A program made the translations under genes and the position numbers. Of a DNA stretch of 64,000 nt, positions 9,014 through 17,797 are shown one piece after another (positions within the stretch are counted from its first letter, which is position 1; the number at the start of each line of letters is the position of its first letter). The stretch spans positions 6,400 through 70,399 of the forward strand of contig JAZKFE010000215.1 of NCBI GenBank assembly GCA_040386595.1, in the 5' to 3' direction. The notes beneath the pieces were generated by a model that saw nothing but the letters and a program-made list of their open reading frames with translations, was not told the DNA's origin and did no database searches. This stretch comes from JAKFVC01 sp040386595. GTDB lineage: Bacteria; Planctomycetota; Planctomycetia; Planctomycetales; Planctomycetaceae.

Positions 9014-9262
9014 ATGAGTGATCGGAATGGAATTCGAGCCACCTTGTGGATTGCCGCCGTGTTTGCGGTTTTGTGTGGTCTCTCGGTGGCGTTGTGGGGG
9101 ACCTTGTCGTTAGCCGGCGATAATGCTGGAGCAGTGGTCGCGCGTGTCTTATCACTGGTTTGCGGAATTGTTCTGGGATTGGATCTGGCAGCCTTGGTCG
9201 TGTTGCTGGCCCGCATACAATTGGTCATGCTGGAAGCCGACGAGTCCTCCGAGCGTTCCTAG
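9014..9262 (+). CDS. Small two-helix membrane protein
   Basis: 82 aa from ATG at 9014 (GGAG nine bases upstream; an overlapping GTG at 9011 is also possible). Two hydrophobic helices (about 8-35 and 43-68) with a short acidic C-terminus (EADESSERS). Not recognised as a named family. It lies 39 bp after the aldolase gene and is probably cotranscribed with it. Confidence 0.7.
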   Translation: MSDRNGIRATLWIAAVFAVLCGLSVALWGTLSLAGDNAGAVVARVLSLVCGIVLGLDLAALVVLLARIQLVMLEADESSERS

Positions 9263-9386
9263 TTCAGGGAGAAGCGAGCCGCTGTGCGTTGCGGCGCATG
9301 GCCTTCGTTCCACCTGAGCAAGTTCATTTGGTGTGCTCGCACGAGGCCGATCGACAACCTTCGAATAATCCCTTTGAGTTTCGCCT

Positions 9387-10559
9387 ATGCCGATCAAGTT
9401 CCGATGTGATTACTGCCGGCAGCTTATGGGGATTGCTCATACTAAGGCGGGCAGCCTGGTGGATTGTCCGACCTGCGGGCGAACACTGCGGGTGCCGAAC
9501 GAGGACGGGACCGTCGATCCAGCGCCTGAGGTGGGAATCAACCGGAAGGATGACGAATTACGTCGTGCGTTGGACGAGGTGGGGCAAATCGGACAACCCG
9601 AGAAACCGCCTGGCCCTGTTTCGAGCGAGCTGCCTTCTGCAGAAGCAGCTCCGCGGCCTCTAGTAGGTAAAGAGACAACTCAAGGTTCGGGAGAAACCCC
9701 ACCGGTCATCATGAAGCCTGTGGCGATTGTGCCTTCACCGCCACCTCCGCCGGTCCAGACGAACGCGATTGCCCTGGAACCCTTGCCACCTATCGGTGCC
9801 GTCAATCCCCCGATTCCTTCACGAGCCAATTCCGCTGGCACCAAGCGGGCGGTTCCGTGGGTGATGCAGTCGCCAGAACAAATTCTGGCCGATTTGGCCG
9901 GGTCGGTGAGTGTGATTCGGCCGGCGGTTGTGGTCGAGGCTGGGATACCTGAGCCCCGAACTTATGCTCTCAAATGGATGATTCTGGCGAGCGTCGTGAG
10001 TGCGTTGGTAGGAGGGGGGATTGGATTCCTCGTGGGACTTTCTTCCGGGGAGCGAACAGGCACGGAGCGACCGCTCGTGGTCACGCCGGATTCATCGACG
10101 GAAACGGTTCCTGCCAAGACATTGGTGCAAGGCCATTTGACCTTCCGCAACGCTCGCGGACAGCTGGAGCCGGATGCTGGAGCGTGCCTGATCTTGCTAC
10201 CGACTCCGCGGGCTGCAGCGGCAAAACTTCCGTCAACCGGGTTGCGCCCCAACGACGAAGCTGATGTTCGTGAGCAGGTCTTAAAAACGTTGCAAGAGCA
10301 GGGGGGGCAACTGGCTATTGCGGATGCCGATGGCGGGTATCAAGTAGAGCTGTCAAAAGCCGGAGACTATCGGCTGATTGCCCTGTCTCATTTTCAAGGT
10401 CGCCCGGCAGACAATTCGAACTCTTCCGAGGCCTTGAAGTTGCTGGCCGAGATCTTCGAACGCCCCGAGCAGTTGGTGGGTAAGCTGGCCTTTGCCGTGG
10501 CGGAGATCAAGCACGCTGGCACCGGTCCAGTGATTTGGGATCACACCTTCGCCAATTGA
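9387..10559 (+). CDS. Zinc-ribbon, single-pass membrane protein
   Basis: 390 aa. The N-terminus is a zinc ribbon with two CxxC pairs (CDYC at 6-9, CPTC at 28-31). A proline-rich linker (about 50-190) with PPPPPV tracts follows, then one membrane helix (about 197-222, ILASVVSALVGGGIGFLVGL), then an extracytoplasmic domain of about 160 residues resembling a carboxypeptidase-regulatory/beta-sandwich domain (LVQGHLTFRNARGQLEPDAGACL). This layout is frequent in planctomycetes, with no known role. It is the last gene of the possible aldolase operon. Confidence 0.8.
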   Translation: MPIKFRCDYCRQLMGIAHTKAGSLVDCPTCGRTLRVPNEDGTVDPAPEVGINRKDDELRRALDEVGQIGQPEKPPGPVSSELPSAEAAPRPLVGKETTQGSGETPPVIMKPVAIVPSPPPPPVQTNAIALEPLPPIGAVNPPIPSRANSAGTKRAVPWVMQSPEQILADLAGSVSVIRPAVVVEAGIPEPRTYALKWMILASVVSALVGGGIGFLVGLSSGERTGTERPLVVTPDSSTETVPAKTLVQGHLTFRNARGQLEPDAGACLILLPTPRAAAAKLPSTGLRPNDEADVREQVLKTLQEQGGQLAIADADGGYQVELSKAGDYRLIALSHFQGRPADNSNSSEALKLLAEIFERPEQLVGKLAFAVAEIKHAGTGPVIWDHTFAN

Positions 10560-10603
10560 ATGCCGAGCCGCTGTTGCAGAATCTGTTTTCTATTCCTCAA
10601 CAG

Positions 10604-10680
10604 CGACGCAGTCGATGGGTAGCCCAGATTCTCGAATCTGGGTGAGCGCAGCGAACAAGAGGTTGCGGCTCCTTCGACTT
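10604..10680 (+). repeat. Dispersed palindromic repeat family A, copy 2
   Basis: Nearly the same as the reverse copy at 34491-34566 over about 75 bp, including the flanks CGACGCAGTCGA and CTCCTTCGACTT. Core arms are CCCAGATTC and GAATCTGGG. Confidence 0.92.
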
Positions 10681-10700
10681 CCGCCATTTTTCTCTTCGTA

Positions 10701-10839
10701 GGCGAGCCCGGCGGCTGACGCCCCGGGATTCTTCCTCTGTAGCCTGACTCTCCGAGTCGGGTGTATTTTCTGAGAGAAAGCGCAACTCAGAGAGTTTCGT
10801 GCCCCCAAAAATCCCGGGGCTTACGCCGCCGGGCTCGCC
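10701..10839. repeat. Long inverted repeat, family D copy 1
   Basis: Two 30-bp arms (10701-10730 and 10810-10839) are near-perfect reverse complements, beginning GGCGAGCCCGGCGGC. They enclose about 80 bp that itself contains a smaller hairpin (CTGACTC/GAGTCGG). One arm and part of the inner sequence recur at 42341-42574, and an arm fragment at 19761-19779. Confidence 0.85.
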
Positions 10840-10905
10840 TGGGCAGTTTACTGCGATTGCGTATGTGCACTCGTTTGTTGTGTGGTAAATAGTGGATATT
10901 ATTCA

Positions 10906-12312
10906 CTATTTACCGTCAAAATACTTCCGCACGACATTGCGGTGTTTGGGGCTAAGTTTGCGGTTCCAGGTGGCGTTCCCCGACGAGGCCTCAGCCCCCC
11001 GTGTGGCCCCTTTCGCGGCGGTTTCGGCGGGGACTTCGTTGGGGGCGATCAACTGGACTCCGACGATCTCTTCCTTGGGCTTGTCGGCGAATCCTGGCGG
11101 CAGGATGACCTCTTTGAACTTCACACCGTTGTCGTCGGCTTCATCGCCAAATGACATCTCGGCATCAGCCCGGCCACGTGAAATGCCGCCACGGCCTGGT
11201 TTCCCGGATTTTGATTCACCCGGTTCATCCGACCAGGAATCGCTTTCGCATTTCCCTTCCCCCTCGCCTTTGCACTTCGAGCAAGATTTGCATTTCTTGC
11301 GCAGTTCAGACAGTTTCTGCTTTTCCTTTGCCAGTTCTTCTTTCAGCTCGTCCAGCAGCTCTTGGCGTTCTTTCGGATCGCTCGGTAGTTTGACTTTGCC
11401 CTCTTTCATCAGCCGCTGAAGCCGGTCTTGAAGCGAGTTCTTTCCCGAGCCAGGTTTACCGGGCGCGATCTCTTCGGTGTTCGCCCCCTTTTTCGTGAGC
11501 TGCTCGATGGCTTCGGCGACGTCCTGTTCGAGCTGCTGTTGGGCTTCAGGCGACAGTTGCTGTCCATCACCACCGGCGGCTTTCGCTAGTTGAGACACAG
11601 CTTCCTGGAACTTGGAGTTCTTGGCGGCCGCATCATCGACTCGCAGTTGTAACCGCTCGGTCAGCGCGTCGACCGTTTCCCAGTTCTCATGGGTCAGGGG
11701 CGTATCCTGAGTTTCCTGCTGCAGTTTGGCGACTTCCTCTTCGAATTGCTTTTTCTCTTCATCCTGCAGGATCTCGGCTTTATCGAGTGACTCTTTGAGC
11801 TCTTCCAATTGCTGGGTCGCGTTCTGGGCGACCGCTTGCGGCACAATGGGGGTGGACCGAGCTTCCCGCAACGGAACAAAGCAGGCCGCGACCGCAAACA
11901 GCAGCGGCATTGTCAGGTAGGACGCAAACCGTTTCGGAAAGACTCGGGGCAGGGCGTTCCGCCACATGGCTTGGAGCTTGGGAAGATGACTGGTCCATTC
12001 CTCATCAGGCCGTTCAGCGAGAGTCATCAGCAATCCGCCAGCCGCGAGTCGCTGGTCGAGCATGGCGATGGTTTCACGACGAGACTGCTGCCGCTGCCGA
12101 GCCAGCCACCAAGCTCCAGCCGCAACGGGAATGGCTCCGATGGCGAACCACAACACATGCGGCCACAACTGCGGCACCGCCAGCCGCACGGCGAGCACAA
12201 TGGTCCCGAACACAAACAGAAAAATTGCTAGCGCATCGGCAGCCCGGTGAAGGAATTCACCCAGCAGCACACGTCGCTGAAACTGCTCAATCCAACGATT
12301 CATGGGAGGCAT
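10906..12312 (-). CDS. Membrane-anchored coiled-coil protein with Cys cluster
   Basis: 468 aa from ATG at 12312 (GAGG eight bases upstream; the longer frame would need TTG at 12348). N-terminal part: helices at about 20-50, 55-75 and 135-155 are membrane spanning. Residues about 170-350 are charged and helical (LEELKESLDKAEILQDEEKKQFEEEV), a likely coiled coil. Near 360 there is CKSCSKCKGEGEGKC, four closely spaced cysteines that could bind metal. A Gly/Lys-rich tail ends with LSPKHRNVVRKYFDGK. Large membrane coiled-coil proteins of this kind occur near von Willebrand/BatA-type genes in planctomycetes, but no such partner is adjacent. Function unknown. Confidence 0.8.
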   Translation of the reverse strand: MPPMNRWIEQFQRRVLLGEFLHRAADALAIFLFVFGTIVLAVRLAVPQLWPHVLWFAIGAIPVAAGAWWLARQRQQSRRETIAMLDQRLAAGGLLMTLAERPDEEWTSHLPKLQAMWRNALPRVFPKRFASYLTMPLLFAVAACFVPLREARSTPIVPQAVAQNATQQLEELKESLDKAEILQDEEKKQFEEEVAKLQQETQDTPLTHENWETVDALTERLQLRVDDAAAKNSKFQEAVSQLAKAAGGDGQQLSPEAQQQLEQDVAEAIEQLTKKGANTEEIAPGKPGSGKNSLQDRLQRLMKEGKVKLPSDPKERQELLDELKEELAKEKQKLSELRKKCKSCSKCKGEGEGKCESDSWSDEPGESKSGKPGRGGISRGRADAEMSFGDEADDNGVKFKEVILPPGFADKPKEEIVGVQLIAPNEVPAETAAKGATRGAEASSGNATWNRKLSPKHRNVVRKYFDGK

Positions 12313-12515
12313 CTGCGGAACCTCGACGGAAACAGACAGAGTTCTCAAAACGCAATTCGACTACTACCGCTTAAATAGTCTACCTGACTGGTGATTCTAA
12401 TGCACGATCTTAATCAAGACACATCGAAGTGACTGCAATTGACAGAGCCGCGTGTTCACTGATAGAAGGCGGTTTTGAGTGTGCTGGTTCTACGTGGATT
12501 CAAGGAAGAATCGCC

Positions 12516-14774
12516 ATGTTACGTCTGTGCTCGCTGTGCCTGGCTGTGTTGTGGTCGGCACAAATATTCGGGGCAGAAATCGCTGCAGAACTCAATTATC
12601 CCACAGACCAGCCGCTGATGGCGATTCGTACCGCTCAATTGCGGAGCGAGGACCGGGAAGTCGTCACCATTCACGCCAGCACCGTGATTCACATTGACTG
12701 GGACGATGGCGAGCAGTTGTTGACCACGATCGAAGGTCGGCGGTTCTTCATTCTCAAGGAGGATTTGCGTCCCATTAAACAAGCGGTGGAAAGTTTCACC
12801 CAGCAACTGCTCTTAGACGCCAAAGATCCGTGGCTCTATCAATACCGTAGTCAGGCTTATAGCTTGCTGGGGCGAACAGGCGATGCCCTGTCGGACACAG
12901 AGACGGCCCAAAAATTAATGCCGATGGATACCACGCTGGCCATGTTCAACGGCTTGAAAGTTGGCAACCACGGAAATTGGGTCGCCGCATGGCAGGCCGC
13001 TGAAGTCCTTCAGATGTTCTCTCCCTACTATGCACGAGGCTATCTACTGAGCGCCATGGCGGCCATGAATTTGGGGGCCAATGACGCGGCTGAAGACTAT
13101 CTTTGGGCGGCGTTCGAATTGGCCCCGGATGACGTTGACATTCAACGCTGTCTCGCGATGGTCCTGAGTCAAAAGGCTCAGACTCCTGAGGACTGGACGA
13201 TTGTGTTGAATGTTTTGAATGACATTCTTCGGCTGCATCCTCACGACTACGAATCTTTGGAATTTCGTACGCAAGCCCATCGCAAACTGGAGCATGTCGT
13301 CGAGGCAAAGGCTGATGGTGCGGCCCGTCGTCGGCTATGTGACAGCTGGTTGAGAGCTTGTCCCGAAAATGCCGAATTTTGGACCCGCCGTGGTAAATTT
13401 CACATTGAGTTCGGAAACATGGAGGCCGCGTTCGTGGACCTCTCCGAAGCGATACGGCTCGATCCCCTAAATGTCGAATCCCGGCGCAATCGAGCGGGCA
13501 TTCGTGTTCTGCGAAAGGATTTTCGAGCGGCACTAGAGGATGTCACGTTCATCACAAAACTGGTACCCCATGACACTGAGATGCAGTTCCAGCATGCCTG
13601 GCTGTTGGTCAATTGTGGCGAAGATCGTCAGGCGATTGCAGGGCTGAATGAGTTCTTAAGGATGCATCCCGAACACGCGGAAGCTCGTGGGACGCGAGTC
13701 GACGCGGCTGTGAAATGCCAGGACTGGCAAGCTGTGGAGACTGACTTCAGATTCTTCCTTACAGCCACGGGGGCGACTCGCCCGTCGAACGCCAAATTGG
13801 CGGTATTGGCAATGTTGATGGGAGACGAAACTCAGACTCTTGAATTACTACAAGGTGAGACTGAACAGTCCGAAGATTCGCGGAGATGTTACCGCTGGTT
13901 GGTCCGTCGGGCACTTTATCGGGGCGACATCAAGACCGCCCAATCATTGCTGACTCAGTTTGACGTGCGCGATCAGTGGTCTCGTGTCTCACAGGCGATG
14001 TGCTTGTATCTCTCCGGAGGTTTCGAGGAGGCCTATCGCGAGCTCGACGAGGTTTACGTTCAAGGGACGAATTATAAGCCCACAGAGAAGAAGTTCTCGG
14101 TGGTCGTCACCACGAACAAAGGGCAATTCAATGAGTCAACAAAGAAGGTGGATATCAATCTCGACGATAAATCCAGTCTTCCTGGACCGGCGGCCCAATC
14201 GGGGGCACAGGGAACTAAGAAGCCGGGTGAGACGGAAGAGTTGGTCGAATCGGAATCTAACAACACGGCTCAAGACGCTCGATTTTTGCGAAACCTGTTT
14301 AAAATCCAACGACGCGAGATTCAGCCGTCATTCGACCGAATCGTCGCGGGTATTAATATGCGACCGGTGCTGTTACGGTGTGCGTATGTAGTTGTAAGAG
14401 TTCAGGGTCTCGACCAGCAAGAAAGTTTTCGCAACGGACCTTTCGCGGTCAAGAATGGCGAATTTTTACTCGGGTGTCCTGAAACTGCGAGCTACTTGCG
14501 AATTCCGCTTTATGAAGCGATTGCGGCTGGCCATGCCGAAAACGGTCAGTTTGATGAAGCCGTCCGCTGGCAGCGCCGGATCTTGGATGAGACACCGCGG
14601 GATCATCTGCGGCGGGTATGGTATTGGGAGATTCATCAGCGCTATCTGAAACAGGAAAAATACCCCTTAGGACTGGTTGATCCAGATCTCGTCACCCCGA
14701 TGTTACATACCTATCTCAACCTCGAAGGAGAGCCGGGATTGTTATCTCCTTTGCCCCCTCCATTGCCCGAATAG
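12516..14774 (+). CDS. Secreted TPR-repeat protein
   Basis: 752 aa from ATG at 12516, chosen because AAGGAAGA precedes it and it begins a signal peptide (MLRLCSLCLAVLWSAQIFGA); the frame is open further upstream. An SH3-like N-terminal segment (about 25-90) is followed by several tetratricopeptide units, visible as YQYRSQAYSLLGRTGDALSD, WTRRGKFHIEFGNMEAAFVD and similar helix pairs to about 440. An unordered Lys/Ser/Glu-rich stretch near 560-590 precedes a second helical part. TPR arrays mediate protein-protein contacts; the partner is unknown. It is divergent from the coiled-coil gene, with about 200 bp between. Confidence 0.85.
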   Translation: MLRLCSLCLAVLWSAQIFGAEIAAELNYPTDQPLMAIRTAQLRSEDREVVTIHASTVIHIDWDDGEQLLTTIEGRRFFILKEDLRPIKQAVESFTQQLLLDAKDPWLYQYRSQAYSLLGRTGDALSDTETAQKLMPMDTTLAMFNGLKVGNHGNWVAAWQAAEVLQMFSPYYARGYLLSAMAAMNLGANDAAEDYLWAAFELAPDDVDIQRCLAMVLSQKAQTPEDWTIVLNVLNDILRLHPHDYESLEFRTQAHRKLEHVVEAKADGAARRRLCDSWLRACPENAEFWTRRGKFHIEFGNMEAAFVDLSEAIRLDPLNVESRRNRAGIRVLRKDFRAALEDVTFITKLVPHDTEMQFQHAWLLVNCGEDRQAIAGLNEFLRMHPEHAEARGTRVDAAVKCQDWQAVETDFRFFLTATGATRPSNAKLAVLAMLMGDETQTLELLQGETEQSEDSRRCYRWLVRRALYRGDIKTAQSLLTQFDVRDQWSRVSQAMCLYLSGGFEEAYRELDEVYVQGTNYKPTEKKFSVVVTTNKGQFNESTKKVDINLDDKSSLPGPAAQSGAQGTKKPGETEELVESESNNTAQDARFLRNLFKIQRREIQPSFDRIVAGINMRPVLLRCAYVVVRVQGLDQQESFRNGPFAVKNGEFLLGCPETASYLRIPLYEAIAAGHAENGQFDEAVRWQRRILDETPRDHLRRVWYWEIHQRYLKQEKYPLGLVDPDLVTPMLHTYLNLEGEPGLLSPLPPPLPE

Positions 14775-14881
14775 CGCAGTTGTGGAGCAGGCTGTCGCAG
14801 AATATCGGGCTGGAATGTCGAGGGCGCCGTAAAATTAGGGGGCCGGCGTTGCATTCCATTTGCTTGAAGTCTCCGGCCTGG

Positions 14882-15442
14882 CTAATTATGCATGAACATC
14901 ACTCTCATCGCGATCGCTGGAATCAACACCGCCAGGTTCGCCAAAATGATTCCGACGATAATACTCGCGGGACCCGTCCAGATGACGTCCGCGGAAGCTT
15001 TCATTCCATAGCCGCAAGCTGCCTTGGAACCGATAAAACCCATCATTCCACATGCCAGAAAAATCAGAAACATGAGAATGTTTAAGGTGCATAGACTGAT
15101 TAGAGACATCACAAAATAGGCGACTGAAAGAAAAATTCCAGGAATTCCCGTGAGCAGTCCGAAGATTCGCAAAATGATCATCGGCGTGCTTTTCGCAGAC
15201 TCCCACAGAATCCCCTGAGTCATCGTTAACGCCTTCGACGGGCGTTTTTTCTTGCGGCGAACCGGGAGTTTTAGCTCTCCGTCGTCCAGTTCCTCCTCGT
15301 CTTCGAAATCCTCTAGTTCATCAACTTCTGGCTCGGGGACTTTGACCACCGCAGAGCATTCTGTGCATTTGAACTTCTTCCCCGCAGAGGAATCCTTGAC
15401 CTGGAATTTCTTACCGCAACGACAGCGCGCCCTGATCGACAT
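14882..15442 (-). CDS. Zinc-ribbon membrane protein
   Basis: 186 aa from ATG at 15442 (an upstream TTG at 15463 is less likely). A small zinc ribbon, CRCGKKFQV...KCTECSAVVKVP, is followed by an acidic tract (about 35-60), a basic stretch (RRKKKRP) and about three membrane helices in the last 110 residues. The same ribbon-acidic-basic-membrane order is common in planctomycete membrane proteins. No function known. Convergent with the TPR gene. Confidence 0.75.
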   Translation of the reverse strand: MSIRARCRCGKKFQVKDSSAGKKFKCTECSAVVKVPEPEVDELEDFEDEEELDDGELKLPVRRKKKRPSKALTMTQGILWESAKSTPMIILRIFGLLTGIPGIFLSVAYFVMSLISLCTLNILMFLIFLACGMMGFIGSKAACGYGMKASADVIWTGPASIIVGIILANLAVLIPAIAMRVMFMHN

Positions 15443-15710
15443 AGTTGTTCTGGCCCCAAACAATGTGACAGCTGCAGTGCGCTCGAATCAGTTCCGAGAG
15501 AGGAGTGTGATACGAGTTTGCAGATGTGAACTTGTGTGGAAGAGATTTCAGCGGGAAACCTAGCCCGTGTCAATCGAGCTCCTGTGTTCGTTGCGTGGAT
15601 TCGCCCATCACAAAAATCGAGCGGAAAATAGTGGCCGGAAGGTAGACGTTGTCGCGTAGTTTAACACGGACAACGGCCCTCCGGCCTCTCTCGAATCTCG
15701 CGGTTTTGTC

Positions 15711-16721
15711 TTAAAAGTCTGCGTCGAGCACGATGCGGTAGCGTGCCTTGCCCGCCTCTAGACGCTCGAAGGCTTCGTTGATTTGGCTCATCGGGTAGTG
15801 TTCGGTTTGCGGCGCGATGTTGTGTCGTGCGGCAAATTCGAGCATCGTTTCGATCGCCACGGGAGAACCTGTCGGTGACCCGGAGAGACTTTTTTGACCG
15901 AAAATCATGGGGACAATTGGAACGGGAATTGGCTCCAGCACGGCGCCGACGACATGCATCCGGCCGTTCGGGGCGAGTGACCCGAGCAGTGCATTCCAAT
16001 CCAGGGCAACATTCACCGTCACGATCAGCAGGTCGAAGGTCCCGGCCAGTTTTTTGATTCCTTCAGAATCCCGGCTGGAGACAACATGGTGGGCACCGAA
16101 GCCGCGGGCTTCATCGAATTTACTTTCATTGGAGGTGAATGCGGTCACATCACAACCATATGCCGCCGCGAACTTGACTCCCATGTGGCCTAAGCCGCCA
16201 ATCCCCACGATACCGACCCGACTGCTTGGTTTGGCATACATGGCTAGCGGATTAAAGACGGTGATACCGCCACAGAGGAGCGGGCCTGCGTCGGCGAAAT
16301 TGAGTTTCTCTGGCAAGGGAATGGCCCACGCCCAGTGCGAGCGGACACGGCTGGCGAAACCACCATGATGGCCGACGATCGTCGGCTGAGCTTGGTGGCA
16401 CAAGTGTTGGCTGCCTGATTTGCATTGCCGGCAATGCATGCAACTGTTTGCCGTCCAGCCAACCCCGACATGCTGGCCCACCTTCAACCCTTTGGCTACC
16501 GAACCCACTGCAGTCACTCGACCAATAACCTCGTGTCCGAGTACCGCCGGATAGGACGTCACGCCCCAGTCATCTTTCAGAACTGAAAGATCAGAGTGGC
16601 ATAAGCCGCAGCTCTCAACCTCCACTTCGACATCTTCCGGTCCCAGCGGACCGAGGTCAATTTCCCGTCGAATCAGCTTCTGCTTGGCCGCCGTGGCGAC
16701 CCAGGCATTGATCGATGCCAT
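15711..16721 (-). CDS. Zinc-dependent alcohol dehydrogenase (YahK/CAD-like)
   Basis: 336 aa medium-chain dehydrogenase. Catalytic zinc ligands C38 (ESCGLCHSD) and H63 (GHEVIG) and the structural-zinc cluster CMHCRQCKSGSQHLC are present. The Rossmann motif is GIGGLGHMG near 175. The CGLCHSD signature and the length place it with broad-specificity, NADP-linked aldehyde reductases such as YahK and cinnamyl alcohol dehydrogenases. GGGAGC precedes the ATG. It stands alone, with no pathway genes beside it. Confidence 0.92.
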   Translation of the reverse strand: MASINAWVATAAKQKLIRREIDLGPLGPEDVEVEVESCGLCHSDLSVLKDDWGVTSYPAVLGHEVIGRVTAVGSVAKGLKVGQHVGVGWTANSCMHCRQCKSGSQHLCHQAQPTIVGHHGGFASRVRSHWAWAIPLPEKLNFADAGPLLCGGITVFNPLAMYAKPSSRVGIVGIGGLGHMGVKFAAAYGCDVTAFTSNESKFDEARGFGAHHVVSSRDSEGIKKLAGTFDLLIVTVNVALDWNALLGSLAPNGRMHVVGAVLEPIPVPIVPMIFGQKSLSGSPTGSPVAIETMLEFAARHNIAPQTEHYPMSQINEAFERLEAGKARYRIVLDADF

Positions 16722-16931
16722 CGTGGTGCTCCCTGGAAATGAAATAGTATTGTCCTAGGCCAGTTATATCTCGAGAATCCGCGCGGTGCCACATTTCAGA
16801 GATCTCGTTACAGAATGAACCGAGATGGATGCCCAATTGCTGTCGAGGCGGTTGTTTGCCTGTGACGTGATTTTGCCTTCGGCTGCATCTGTTCTTCCTG
16901 CGGCCCTGCAGTCCCGATCAACCTCGAGATG

Positions 16932-17735
16932 TCAGTCTGCCGGAGCGGTGTCGTCATGAATTGTCGCCAACCGAGCCAGCATCTGGGCGTCGGTGTCTGT
17001 TGATAACGCAACCACGCTGCCGTCTGCCAAGCCCGTGAAGGCTATTCCAAAGTGGCAACCTCCAAATGTCTTTCCAGGTCCGATCTGGGGGGCGCTCGTT
17101 GACATCCACCGGGCGGTTGGCCTGCCGCCGAATAGCCACACGTCGCGGTCGCTGGCCGTTTCCATGACCAGGATTGTCTGGCTCAGGCCACCTGTGATCT
17201 CCGACAACAAGGTGCACCGATCGTATCCCCAGATGCCAGCGCTACGGTCAGACGTCGGCACCATTGCGGAGTTGGGGCCAACGCCGGTTATTCCGACATA
17301 GCTCGCATAGGCTTGGTCGTGCTCGCCTTTATCGGTCTCGCCGGCCGGGCAGACGATGCCCGGAGGAGCCCTCAAGTTGACCGTGAACACCTCATGTTTC
17401 ATGGCTGTGAAAGTGAGTGGCCAGTGGGTTGAGTTGCGGGAATCTGTGGAGTAGTCGATCGGTGGTGCACCCATTTGCGCCATCTGTGGAGCCAGCTGCG
17501 GGTACCAACTCCAACGATGCTCTGGGGAGAGATTCGGATTGCCAATCGTGGCGTATGGAAATGTGTTGAAAGTGGCATTGTAGTTTGTTAGCCCCAGGCA
17601 CAACTGCTTCACATTGTTCTTACACTGCGAGCGGCGTGCTGCCTCTCGCAATTGTTGCAGTGCGGGTGCGATCAGTGTCGCGAGCAAGAACAGCGACACA
17701 ATCACGATGACCACTTCGATTCGTCTTCGCATCAT
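16932..17735 (-). CDS. Degenerate DUF1559 pseudopilin-like protein
   Basis: About 267 aa from ATG at 17735 (or 17732; GGAG lies just upstream). The body is clearly DUF1559: LREAARRSQCKNNVKQLCLGLTNYNATFNTFP, and the C-terminal F..GLADGSV that matches the H-x9-DG end of the family. The N-terminus is RRRIEVVIVIVSLFLLATLI: the membrane helix and the glutamate are kept, but the GFTLIELLVV leader with its peptidase-cleaved glycine is gone. It may be uncleaved and stay membrane-anchored. It lies 62 bp behind the NAMPT gene on the same strand. Confidence 0.85.
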   Translation of the reverse strand: MMRRRIEVVIVIVSLFLLATLIAPALQQLREAARRSQCKNNVKQLCLGLTNYNATFNTFPYATIGNPNLSPEHRWSWYPQLAPQMAQMGAPPIDYSTDSRNSTHWPLTFTAMKHEVFTVNLRAPPGIVCPAGETDKGEHDQAYASYVGITGVGPNSAMVPTSDRSAGIWGYDRCTLLSEITGGLSQTILVMETASDRDVWLFGGRPTARWMSTSAPQIGPGKTFGGCHFGIAFTGLADGSVVALSTDTDAQMLARLATIHDDTAPAD

Positions 17736-17797
17736 TGCTCCGCCGCGGATGAACTCACCGCAATTTGCGTTTATCAAGTGCGAGACGCAATCTGTGT

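Larger units (their letters stand above)
10560..10905. other. Convergent intergenic region packed with repeats
   Basis: No gene. It holds family A copy 2 and the large family D hairpin, and separates two convergent genes. Confidence 0.7.

Noticed and set aside
15252..15563. Open frame on the plus strand, serine-rich
   Set aside because: It is the antisense of the acidic tract of the zinc-ribbon membrane protein; the low complexity is caused by that.
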